DNA from: Actinomycetota bacterium
Lineage (GTDB): Bacteria > Actinomycetota > Acidimicrobiia > Acidimicrobiales > Ilumatobacteraceae
NCBI GenBank assembly: GCA_018882725.1
Contig: VERK01000098.1
Location: 1 to 7,827, forward strand
Length of the DNA: 7,827 bases
Reading direction: 5' to 3'
The translations under genes and the position numbers were made by a program. The notes under the pieces are model-generated. The model searched no databases. It was not told where the DNA came from and saw only the letters and a program-made list of their open reading frames with translations. Every line of letters begins with the position of its first letter. Positions within the stretch are counted from its first letter, which is position 1. Below, piece by piece: positions 1 to 5,585 of the stretch.

Positions 1-745
1 TGCCCGCACCCGAACCGCCAGCGGCGGTGTAGATGATGTCGGCGCCTTCGCCGTACCAGCCCGAGGCGATTTCCTTGGCGCCCGCGACGTTGCCCCATGC
101 GGAGTTGTCACCGGCTGGTCCGAGGTACGCGACCTTCACTTCGATGTCAGGGTTGATGTAGCGCGCACCAGCGGCGTAACCGGCCTCGAACTTCTTGATG
201 AGGTCGATCTCCTGGCCACCGATGAAGCCGACGATGCCCGACTCGCTCTTCAGAGCAGCGGCTGCACCGACGAGGAACGAACCTTCCTGCTCGGCGAACA
301 CCAGGCTGCGCACGTTCGGTGCTTCGACGACCGAGTCGACGATGCCGAAGGTGACGCCGGTGTTGGCGGCGGCGACTTCAGTCATCGGGTCGGTGAACAT
401 GAAGCCCACACCGACGATCACGCCAGCGCCGTCACCGGCGAGGAGTTCGAGGTTGGCCTTGCGGTCCTCGTCGACTGTCGCCTCGAGTTCCTTCACTTCG
501 ATGCTGAGTTCGGCAGCTGCGCGCTCGCCACCAGCGGCGGCCGAGTCGTTGAATGTTCCGTCACCGCGACCACCAGTGTCGAAGGCGATGCCGCCGACGA
601 GGTCACAGCCGCCTTCGGCCGGAGCTTCTGAGCCCGCGGGCGCTTCAGTTGCCGACGAACCGCCGTCGTCGTCGCCACCACAGGCAACGGCGAAGAGGCT
701 CAGAGCAGCGAGCGGCGCGAGCAGCAAGCGTGATTTCTTGAGCAT
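1..745 (-). CDS. BMP-family ABC transporter substrate-binding lipoprotein (partial, C-terminus off the left edge)
   Basis: This open frame runs from ATG at 745 to the window edge, giving 248 residues without a stop. It starts with a short lipoprotein signal: basic MLKKSR, a hydrophobic stretch, then AVAC with the acylated Cys at residue 22, followed by a Gly/Asp/Ser/Ala-rich linker. The mature part has the hallmark of the BMP/Med/PnrA family (PF02608): VGGIAFDTGGRGDGTFNDSA at 50-69, then a VGFMF segment, an EQEGSFLVG segment and GFIGG...FEAGYAAG. Known family members bind purine nucleosides or related ligands outside the membrane and feed an ABC importer. The ATPase and permease genes would lie to the left, out of view. 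The start is supported by AGGGGAGGA at 764-756, ten bases upstream. The ligand cannot be read from the sequence. Confidence 0.93.
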   Translation of the reverse strand, partial: MLKKSRLLLAPLAALSLFAVACGGDDDGGSSATEAPAGSEAPAEGGCDLVGGIAFDTGGRGDGTFNDSAAAGGERAAAELSIEVKELEATVDEDRKANLELLAGDGAGVIVGVGFMFTDPMTEVAAANTGVTFGIVDSVVEAPNVRSLVFAEQEGSFLVGAAAALKSESGIVGFIGGQEIDLIKKFEAGYAAGARYINPDIEVKVAYLGPAGDNSAWGNVAGAKEIASGWYGEGADIIYTAAGGSGAG

Positions 746-755
746 GTGTTTGGAT

Positions 756-764
756 TCCTCCCCT
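756..764 (-). promoter_or_regulatory. Shine-Dalgarno site of the BMP lipoprotein gene
   Basis: AGGGGAGGA on the minus strand lies ten bases before the ATG at 745. It is a near-ideal anti-16S match and fixes the start of a gene whose end is not visible. Confidence 0.75.
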
Positions 765-767
765 TGG

Positions 768-791
768 ACGTCCGACTGGGGTGCCGGACGT
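768..791 (-). other. Inverted repeat in the leader of the BMP lipoprotein gene
   Basis: ACGTCCG (768-774) and CGGACGT (785-791) are perfect 7-base inverted arms separated by 10 bases. They sit just upstream of the ribosome binding site, between the stop of the crotonase gene and the lipoprotein start. No T-run follows on the minus strand, so a leader hairpin or a repressor operator fits at least as well as a terminator. Confidence 0.4.
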
Positions 792-805
792 GGTTGGTTG
801 CGTCA

Positions 806-811
806 ACCTTA
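806..811 (-). promoter_or_regulatory. Possible -10 element for the BMP lipoprotein gene
   Basis: TAAGGT on the minus strand (811 to 806) fits the actinobacterial TANNNT -10 pattern and would give a leader of about 55 bases. No convincing -35 is present at the right distance; TTGACG lies downstream of it instead. Read-through from the crotonase gene is the alternative. Confidence 0.25.
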
Positions 812-815
812 CACC

Positions 816-839
816 TGGCCGAACTACTGGTTTCGGCCA
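816..839 (-). terminator. Hairpin across the stop codon of the crotonase gene, possible terminator
   Basis: TGGCCGAA (816-823) and TTCGGCCA (832-839) form a perfect 8-base-pair stem with an 8-base loop that contains the TAG stop of the crotonase gene (826-824). No T-run follows on the minus strand. High-GC actinobacteria often have U-poor terminators, so it may end or attenuate transcription before the lipoprotein gene. Confidence 0.45.
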
Positions 840-1618
840 CGCTCCTGGATCTTCGCCCTGCGTTCGGCCACTTTTTCGGGAGAAAAACTGGTGCGTCGCC
901 ACTCGGCTCCATCGCGTGCTTCGATCATCCAGCCGTCGGTTGCGGCGTGGATATCGCGGTAGGTCCGTCGAATCTGGCGAACGCCGGGCTGGTCGTTGCC
1001 GATGATGTCGCGCGCGATCCGGCGTGTGAACGGTATGAGTTCGTCGTGCGGCACCACGTGATTGACCAGTCCGAAAGCGAGCGCCTCGTCAGCCGACATG
1101 AAGTTTCCGGTGAAACTCATCTCTCTTGCGCGACGAAGTCCGATGGCTTGCGGGAGAAGAACGGTGAGTCCCCAGCCCGGCATCACTCCGACGCGGGAAT
1201 GCGTGTCACCGAACTTCGCGTGCTCGGACGCGATGAGAAAGTCGCAGTTGAGTGCGAGTTCGAAACCGCCCGTGATGGCCACGCCGTTGACGGCGCCGAT
1301 CAATGGCTTGTCGACCATCGGGAACGGACCGCGCACTCCGTCGGAGTTGGGTCGTCCGTCGGCGCCCGATCCGGAGCCGAGATTGCCACCCGTCGAGCCC
1401 AACTCCTTCAGGTCGAGTCCGGCGCAGAAGGCGGGATCGGTTCCGGTGAGGACGATCACGTCGACGTCGTCGCGATCGTTGGCCTCACGAAGACGGCGAG
1501 GAAGTTCGCGGAGCACGTCGCTCGACAGCGCGTTACGCGCATCGGGTCGATTGAGGGTGACGGTGGCGATGCGCTCGCTCACGTCGAACAACACGACGTC
1601 TGAAGGTGATGTGGTCAT
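824..1618 (-). CDS. Enoyl-CoA hydratase/isomerase family protein (crotonase fold)
   Basis: The 264-residue product is full length for the crotonase family (PF00378). It shows VTLNRPDARNALS (20-32), the oxyanion-hole segment FCAGLDL (64-70), and the second CoA/oxyanion segment NGVAITGGFELALNCD (111-126). E120 matches the first catalytic glutamate (Glu144 of rat mitochondrial hydratase). At the second position (Glu164) the sequence is FGDTHSRVGVMPGWG (136-150), with His140 instead of Glu. The ADTHxRVGVxPGWG form is familiar in actinobacterial homologues annotated as enoyl-CoA hydratases. The likely role is hydration or isomerisation of an acyl-CoA in the cytoplasm; the substrate is unknown. GAAGGAG at 1636-1630 precedes the ATG at 1618 by 11 bases. 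Only 6 bases separate it from the upstream 212-residue gene, so the two are probably co-transcribed. Confidence 0.92.
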   Translation of the reverse strand: MTTSPSDVVLFDVSERIATVTLNRPDARNALSSDVLRELPRRLREANDRDDVDVIVLTGTDPAFCAGLDLKELGSTGGNLGSGSGADGRPNSDGVRGPFPMVDKPLIGAVNGVAITGGFELALNCDFLIASEHAKFGDTHSRVGVMPGWGLTVLLPQAIGLRRAREMSFTGNFMSADEALAFGLVNHVVPHDELIPFTRRIARDIIGNDQPGVRQIRRTYRDIHAATDGWMIEARDGAEWRRTSFSPEKVAERRAKIQERGRNQ

Positions 1619-1624
1619 GGTGAT

Positions 1625-2263
1625 TCAGGCTCCTTCGTTCTCGGCGGGCAGAAACGAGTACTTCACGTCCCCGAGTTTCACGAGCATCGCCGCGATCCAA
1701 CCACCGAGGGCCCCGAAGTGATCGTCGAGGGTCGTGCTCGATCCGTCAGCCAGTGACTGGTCGGAGAGTTCGTACAAGCCCTCGTAAGTGCATTCGACCG
1801 CGTACTCGCATTCGAGGGTGCCGGGCGACGGACTCAAGACGTCGAGCGAGTCACTGTCGTACGCCGATTCGACGGTGATGCCCGCGCGCTCGAGTCGGCC
1901 GTCGCCGATGAGCGGACTCGTGGCCGGAAGCAACTCGCGCACCAGAGCGACGTCGGGCTGCGCGCTGATTCGCTGGATGCGCAGAACGATTTCCATCTCG
2001 ATGGCCGGACGCTCGTCGGACGAGTCTTCGACGTACCAACGTCGGTACGCGGTCTGGCTCCACGACGGCCAATCGAAGGTGATGTGAGCGAGCACTCGGG
2101 GTGGGAGTCCTTCACCCGGAAGTCCGTAACTCGTTTCCCACGACAGATCTCCCAACAAGACGTCGACCTGGAAGTGCTCTTCGAAGGCCTGGCGTTCGAG
2201 GAAGGCGCGCTCGAACGCATCGCGTAACGCGCTGATGACGTCGGTGAACACATGGTCGAGCAC
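1625..2263 (-). CDS. Hypothetical protein, 212 residues, family not recognised
   Basis: I do not recognise this protein. It is acidic, soluble-looking and without a signal peptide or membrane segment. It is rich in Trp and Tyr: FDWPSWSQTAYRRWYVED at 63-80 and CTYEGLYEL at 158-166. Alternating hydrophobic stretches such as IEMEIVLRIQRI (88-99) and CEYAVECTYEGLYE (152-165) suggest beta strands, and residues 4-30 look helical. The start is GTG at 2263: an in-frame TAG lies 12 bases upstream, so no longer form exists. No Shine-Dalgarno site is visible, but a -10-like TAGGTT lies six bases before the GTG, suggesting a leaderless transcript. It precedes a crotonase gene by 6 bases, so a role linked to acyl-CoA metabolism is possible but only inferred from position. 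Confidence 0.75.
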   Translation of the reverse strand: MLDHVFTDVISALRDAFERAFLERQAFEEHFQVDVLLGDLSWETSYGLPGEGLPPRVLAHITFDWPSWSQTAYRRWYVEDSSDERPAIEMEIVLRIQRISAQPDVALVRELLPATSPLIGDGRLERAGITVESAYDSDSLDVLSPSPGTLECEYAVECTYEGLYELSDQSLADGSSTTLDDHFGALGGWIAAMLVKLGDVKYSFLPAENEGA

Positions 2264-2269
2264 GGCTCG

Positions 2270-2275
2270 AACCTA
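2270..2275 (-). promoter_or_regulatory. -10 element of a probable leaderless promoter
   Basis: TAGGTT on the minus strand (2275 to 2270) fits TANNNT and is separated from the GTG at 2263 by six bases. In actinobacteria this spacing places the transcription start on or next to the start codon. It would drive the 212-residue protein and the crotonase downstream. The 34-base divergent gap (2264-2297) must also hold the signal for the plus-strand crotonase; the best I see there is TATCGC at 2274-2279, which overlaps this element. Confidence 0.45.
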
Positions 2276-2297
2276 TCGCTCGTGCGAGACTGACCTC

Positions 2298-3065
2298 GTG
2301 ACGAACAACGACGCACTCGTACTCCTCGACATCACCGACGGCGTGGCCACCATCACGCTCAACAACCCCGGCGAGCGCAACACGCTCACCGCTCCGATGG
2401 TCGAGCAGATCACGTCCGCCATGGATCGCATCGAGTCCGACCCAGCCATCGGGGCCATCGTGGTCACCGGCGCGGCGCCGGCCTTCTGCGCCGGGGCGAA
2501 CCTGGGCAACCTCCAGCAGAGCTCGGCCGAAAGCCTGGGGAACATCTACGAGGGTTTCTTGCGCATCGCGCGCAGCGAACTGCCCACGATCGCGGCTGTC
2601 AACGGGGCGGCGGTCGGTGCCGGCATGAATCTGGCCCTCGGTTGCGATGTTCGCCTGGCCGCGCGGCGAGCCAAGTTCGACACGCGATTTCTGCAGATCG
2701 GCATTCACCCGGGTGGCGGACACACGTGGATGCTGCGTCGCATCGCCGGACCGCAGACCGCGATGGCCACGGTGATCTTCGGCGACGTGGTCGACGGCGC
2801 CGAAGCCGAGCGCCTCGGCATCGTGCACCGTTGCGTGGACGACGATCAGTTGCAGTCCGTCGCGCACGCCATGGCGGCGCGGGCCGCGTCGGCGCCCCGT
2901 GAGTTGGTGATCGAGACGAAGAAGACAATCAAGGCCATGGCCGACGTGTCGGCGCACGAGGACGCGGTGGCCCGCGAACTCACACCGCAACTCTGGAGCA
3001 CCCGCCAGCCCTGGTTCGCCGAGCGCATCGCCGCTCTGCAGGCACAAATCTCCAGCAAGAAGTAG
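2298..3065 (+). CDS. Crotonase-family protein lacking both classical catalytic glutamates
   Basis: The 255-residue product begins MTNNDALVLLDITDGVATIT and has the crotonase landmarks: LNNPGERNTL (21-30), AFCAGANLG (62-70), NGAAVGAGMNLALGCD (102-117) and HPGGGHTWMLRR (137-148). The oxyanion-hole glycines are kept, so acyl-CoA binding is expected. Where hydratases carry Glu144 and Glu164, this protein has N111 and F131 (my alignment by motif), so ordinary water addition is unlikely. It may be an isomerase, a thioesterase-like or decarboxylase-type crotonase, or a non-catalytic acyl-CoA binder; EchA6 of Mycobacterium tuberculosis is an established example of the last kind. I chose GTG 2298. An in-frame ATG exists at 2235, but it would add 21 residues unlike the family and would overlap the divergent gene. 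No clear ribosome binding site precedes 2298. The gene diverges from the other crotonase unit. Confidence 0.9.
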   Translation: MTNNDALVLLDITDGVATITLNNPGERNTLTAPMVEQITSAMDRIESDPAIGAIVVTGAAPAFCAGANLGNLQQSSAESLGNIYEGFLRIARSELPTIAAVNGAAVGAGMNLALGCDVRLAARRAKFDTRFLQIGIHPGGGHTWMLRRIAGPQTAMATVIFGDVVDGAEAERLGIVHRCVDDDQLQSVAHAMAARAASAPRELVIETKKTIKAMADVSAHEDAVARELTPQLWSTRQPWFAERIAALQAQISSKK

Positions 3066-3095
3066 CCCAGAAATACGTAGCGGCGTACCGCATCG

Positions 3096-3112
3096 AACCC
3101 ACCCGCTGGGTT
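3096..3112 (+). terminator. Small hairpin after the plus-strand crotonase gene
   Basis: AACCCA (3096-3101) and TGGGTT (3107-3112) form a perfect 6-base-pair stem with a 5-base loop, 31 bases after the stop at 3065. No T-run follows. It abuts the candidate -35 of the next gene, so it may be a weak terminator or an operator-like element. Confidence 0.35.
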
Positions 3113-3116
3113 GCCC

Positions 3117-3144
3117 TTGAAATCTTCGGTCGGAGGAGTACGGT
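3117..3144 (+). promoter_or_regulatory. Candidate sigma-70-type promoter for the small basic protein
   Basis: TTGAAA (3117-3122) and TACGGT (3139-3144) are separated by 16 bases and fit -35 TTGACA and -10 TANNNT. The transcript would start near 3151, leaving a leader of about 35 bases before the ATG at 3186. Confidence 0.45.
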
Positions 3145-3173
3145 TCGGCCAAGGGAGTTCAACGGAACCTGTG

Positions 3174-3181
3174 AAAGGGGG
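3174..3181 (+). promoter_or_regulatory. Shine-Dalgarno site deciding the start of the small basic protein
   Basis: AAAGGGGG lies four bases before ATG 3186, which makes this the preferred start over the in-frame ATG at 3111. Confidence 0.65.
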
Positions 3182-3185
3182 ACCG

Positions 3186-3506
3186 ATGAGCAAGCGCCAT
3201 CGTTCGGACGAGGCGGTACCGCTACCCCGGGCCGAATTGCGGGCCCACGCGCACAACGAGCGTCATCGCGTGAAAGGCGAGTTGCACGAGTTGGCCGCGC
3301 TGGTGTCGCACGGAGTCGAACCCGACGACGTGATCGACCCGGGTGCCGAATGGAAGCCGGTGCACCACCACGATGCCGATCGAGCGATCAAGAAGCTCGA
3401 TTCGTCACGGCGTCTGCGTCACTGGAAGCGCAAGGACTGGAAGCGACGCACGGTCGTCAGGCGGCAGAAGAACGCAGCCTGGCGTCGACTCGCCGACACC
3501 GCCTGA
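3186..3506 (+). CDS. Small basic hypothetical protein, 106 residues
   Basis: I do not recognise a family. The product starts MSKRHRSDEAVPLPRAELRA. It has a mid-section with a hydrophobic ELHELAALVSHGVEPDDVI stretch (32-50), a GAEWKPVHHHDADRA segment (53-67), and a C-terminal third that is extremely basic: 16 Lys/Arg in residues 69-101, with Trp at 80, 85 and 99. No signal peptide or membrane segment is visible. The charge suggests binding to RNA, DNA or the ribosome, which is inference only. The start at 3186 is set by AAAGGGGG (3174-3181), four bases before the ATG; an in-frame ATG at 3111 lies upstream of the candidate promoter and is unlikely. The gene converges on the acetyltransferase gene with a 20-base gap. 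Confidence 0.75.
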   Translation: MSKRHRSDEAVPLPRAELRAHAHNERHRVKGELHELAALVSHGVEPDDVIDPGAEWKPVHHHDADRAIKKLDSSRRLRHWKRKDWKRRTVVRRQKNAAWRRLADTA

Positions 3507-3534
3507 CGTTCAAGTCGTCCCGACGTTCAACTCG
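3505..3534. repeat. Near-identical 13-base direct repeat between convergent stop codons
   Basis: GACGTTCAAGTCG (3505-3517) and GACGTTCAACTCG (3522-3534) match at 12 of 13 positions. The first copy overlaps the stop of the small basic gene and the second overlaps the stop of the acetyltransferase gene. No terminator hairpin is visible in this 20-base convergent gap. Confidence 0.5.
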
Positions 3535-4177
3535 CCGTACTGGTGAGCCACGCGTGCGCGAACTCGTCGCGCCGTTCGGCCCATTCTTCGGCGGTAATGC
3601 CGTAGCGCACGTGGTCTTCCCACACGCCGTTGATCTCGAGGAATCGCAGCGCGGTGCCTTCGTTGCGGATGTCGAGTTTCTCCATGACGCGGTGGCTGTT
3701 GTGGTTGCGCGGCACGATGCAGATTTCGACGCGATGCAGATCGAGTTCGTCGAACGCGTAGCGCAACACCACCGCCACCGCCTCGGCGACGTAACTGTGG
3801 CCGGCACGTGCCTGGTCGATCCAGTAGCCGATGGTTCCGCTCTGCAGCGCACCACGAACGACGTTGTTGAGGTTCACTTGTCCGGCGAAGGCGTTGTCGA
3901 CGAAGAGTCCGAATGCATAACTGACCCCGGTCTGACGATCGCGCTCCTGCAGGTTGCAACGTGACGTGAATGCGTCACGATCGGTGCTCGGATCGGGCGC
4001 GTACGGAACCCGCTGTGGTTCCCACACGGTGAGCCAGTCGTGGTTGCGACGGCGAACTTCCGACCAGGCCGGGAAGTCGGGGGCCACGAGCGGACGCAGC
4101 ATCACGCGACGCCCGTAGAGGCGTAGCGAACCCGTGGTGCGGGCCGGATGATCGGTGTGGCGGGACGTACGGGTCAT
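3527..4177 (-). CDS. GNAT-family N-acetyltransferase, RimJ/RimL-like
   Basis: The 216-residue protein has the Acetyltransf_3 layout of RimJ/RimL-type enzymes, which acetylate N-terminal amino groups of ribosomal or other proteins with acetyl-CoA. Visible landmarks are VMLRPLVAPDFPAW (25-38), NHDWLTVWEP (45-54), IGYWIDQARAGHSYVAEAV (116-134), DELDLHRVEICIVPRNHNSH (143-162) and the C-terminal RNEGTALRFLEINGVWEDHV (171-190). The Q/RxxGxx-type acetyl-CoA loop is represented by QARAGHS (122-128). The residue pattern and the WxDH segment match proteins annotated as ribosomal-protein-alanine acetyltransferase; the true substrate is unknown. Its ATG (4177) overlaps the TGA of the Ppx gene in an ATGA, so it is the last gene of the five-gene train and is probably translated by coupling. 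The ribosome binding site is weak. Confidence 0.9.
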   Translation of the reverse strand: MTRTSRHTDHPARTTGSLRLYGRRVMLRPLVAPDFPAWSEVRRRNHDWLTVWEPQRVPYAPDPSTDRDAFTSRCNLQERDRQTGVSYAFGLFVDNAFAGQVNLNNVVRGALQSGTIGYWIDQARAGHSYVAEAVAVVLRYAFDELDLHRVEICIVPRNHNSHRVMEKLDIRNEGTALRFLEINGVWEDHVRYGITAEEWAERRDEFAHAWLTSTAS

Positions 4178-5109
4178 GGTGCACCCAGCAGTTCAGCACA
4201 CACGCCGTCCATGAGGTTGTGCGCAGACACGGTGATTGCCGGCGCGTCGAATCGACGCATCAATGCCACCAGGACACACAGGCCTCCGACGATCACGTCG
4301 GCCCGGTCACGAGGCAAGCCCGGATTGTGGACACGGTCGGCGAGCGGCTCGGTCGCGAGAGTACGGAAGACGTCCTCCACGGCGGCTCGCTCGAGGTCGA
4401 ATCCGTGCAGTGCGGCCGGGTCGAACGTTCGCTGGCCCATCTCCACAGCGGCCGTGGTGACGATGGTGCCGGCCGTTCCGATGAAATGAGTCGCCCGAAC
4501 CACGTCGGGAATCTCGCGGATCACGTCATCGACCATGTCGTAGGTGTCGCCGATGGCGTTGGTGAGTTCTTCCGGCCGGGGCGGGTCGCTGGTGAAGTGG
4601 CGTTCGGTGAGCCGCACCGCACCCACGTCGATACTGCGGGCCGCCACCACGGTGGGTCGGCCGCCCACCAATTCACCCAAGATCAGTTCGGTCGATCCGC
4701 CACCGATGTCGACGACCAGATGGAAACCAGGCGGTACTGACAATCCGGTGACCGCACCGCGATGCGACAAGCGCGCCTCGTCGTGTCCGCTCAACAATTC
4801 GGGTGTCGACGAGGTGGCGACCTCGACGGCCTCGAGGAAGGCAAGACCATTCGACGCGTCGCGAGTAGCGCTGGTGGCCGTGACGCGCAGGCGATCGACC
4901 GCGAGTTGGTCGAGGACGGTTCGGTACTCGCGCAAGCACGTGAGGGTGCGGGTGACGGCGTCATCGTCGAGACGCTTGGTGCGATCGACTCCAGCGCCGA
5001 GTCGGGTGACGGTCACGATGCGACGCACCGTGCTGCCGTCGGGGTCGCACACGAGAAGGTTGGTGGAGTTGGTGCCGATGTCGATCGACGCCACTCGTCC
5101 CGCACTCAT
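4174..5109 (-). CDS. ppx: Ppx/GppA-family phosphatase (exopolyphosphatase-like)
   Basis: The 311-residue product belongs to the Ppx/GppA family in the ASKHA fold, which releases phosphate from polyphosphate or from pppGpp. Landmarks are ASIDIGTNSTNLLV (7-20, phosphate-1 loop), ATSATRDASN (78-87), LSGHDEARL (106-114, with the probable catalytic Glu111), VVDIGGGSTELI (132-143, phosphate-2 loop) and GTAGT (211-215). It is of the short single-lobe-pair type usual in actinobacteria, without the long C-terminal HD region of the E. coli enzyme. I start it at ATG 5109, whose ATGA overlaps the TGA of the DUF501 gene, with GAGGAAG (5122-5116) six bases upstream. The open frame continues to 5211, but those 34 residues lie inside the DUF501 gene and precede the conserved N-terminus. 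DUF501 next to Ppx is a conserved actinobacterial pairing, as in Rv1025-Rv1026. Polyphosphate versus pppGpp preference cannot be told from sequence. Confidence 0.93.
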   Translation of the reverse strand: MSAGRVASIDIGTNSTNLLVCDPDGSTVRRIVTVTRLGAGVDRTKRLDDDAVTRTLTCLREYRTVLDQLAVDRLRVTATSATRDASNGLAFLEAVEVATSSTPELLSGHDEARLSHRGAVTGLSVPPGFHLVVDIGGGSTELILGELVGGRPTVVAARSIDVGAVRLTERHFTSDPPRPEELTNAIGDTYDMVDDVIREIPDVVRATHFIGTAGTIVTTAAVEMGQRTFDPAALHGFDLERAAVEDVFRTLATEPLADRVHNPGLPRDRADVIVGGLCVLVALMRRFDAPAITVSAHNLMDGVCAELLGAP

Positions 5110-5585
5110 GTGACGCTTCCTCGTTCGGTCGATCGCAGCCGGGCGTCGACCCAGCGGCCCACCGGATCGTCGCCACCGGCCAGAAAGTAGGCGTAATGAC
5201 CGTGCAAGCACTTCACACCGGTTCGCGTTCCGCTCACGCCACCGCTCGGGCGCGGACCGGTGTGACCGGACGGAACGAGCGCGTCGCGCTCGGCGCCGTA
5301 ACGCGCGTGGGCTGCCGCCAACGCGTCGGCGTCGACCTCGGCTTCGGCTCGATCGACGCCGCCCTCAGCTTCGAGACGACTCACGGCCACGACTTCATGG
5401 CGTCCGCACAGCCAGTAGAGCGTGGGCATCGGCGTTCCGTCGTCGAGCAACGGATGATTGCGGATCACGACTGGAACACCATCGGCGTCGCGGACCACCA
5501 CCTCGAAACGGCCACTGGGCGGACGACCCAGTAGTTCCTCGACGAGGACGATGTCCGACGCGGGGTCGCGACTGGCTGGGCTCAA
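5106..5585 (-). CDS. DUF501 domain-containing protein
   Basis: The 159-residue product matches DUF501 (PF04417), a family of unknown function common in actinobacteria beside Ppx. Landmarks are EELLGRPPSGRFEVVVRD (16-33), NHPLLDDGTPMPTLYWLCGR (43-62) and the signature GVKCLHGHYAYFLAGGDD (123-140) followed by PVG. The Cys126 and the following His residues are suggestive of metal binding or catalysis, but no function is established to my knowledge. The start is TTG at 5585, whose TTGA overlaps the TGA of the CoxG-like gene. No ATG or GTG occurs in frame before the conserved LGRPP, and no Shine-Dalgarno site is visible, so translation probably depends on ribosomes finishing the previous gene. Its TGA in turn overlaps the ATG of ppx. 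Confidence 0.9.
   Translation of the reverse strand: MSPASRDPASDIVLVEELLGRPPSGRFEVVVRDADGVPVVIRNHPLLDDGTPMPTLYWLCGRHEVVAVSRLEAEGGVDRAEAEVDADALAAAHARYGAERDALVPSGHTGPRPSGGVSGTRTGVKCLHGHYAYFLAGGDDPVGRWVDARLRSTERGSVT

Noticed and set aside
195..962. Long plus-strand open frame of 255 residues across the lipoprotein and crotonase genes
   Set aside because: It is antisense to two well-supported minus-strand genes, has a low-complexity Ser/Pro/Arg-rich translation and matches no family. It is a by-product of high GC content.
746..1603. Plus-strand open frame of 285 residues opposite the minus-strand crotonase
   Set aside because: It is the complement of a clear crotonase gene and shows no domain or ribosome binding site.
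2235..2297. N-terminal extension of the plus-strand crotonase from ATG 2235
   Set aside because: The 21 extra residues do not resemble the family N-terminus and would overlap the divergent gene's start; GTG 2298 gives the usual length.
824..3065. The two crotonase genes as a recent tandem or inverted duplication
   Set aside because: They differ at both catalytic positions, in their internal motifs and in most of the sequence, so they are distant paralogues.
2112..3152. Minus-strand open frame of 346 residues opposite the plus-strand crotonase
   Set aside because: It is antisense to a recognised gene, is rich in Arg/Gly/His and shows no motif, so it is a shadow frame.
5110..5211. N-terminal extension of Ppx to 5211
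   Set aside because: The extra 34 residues lie inside the DUF501 gene, are Arg-rich and precede the conserved N-terminus; ATG 5109 has a ribosome binding site and the ATGA overlap.
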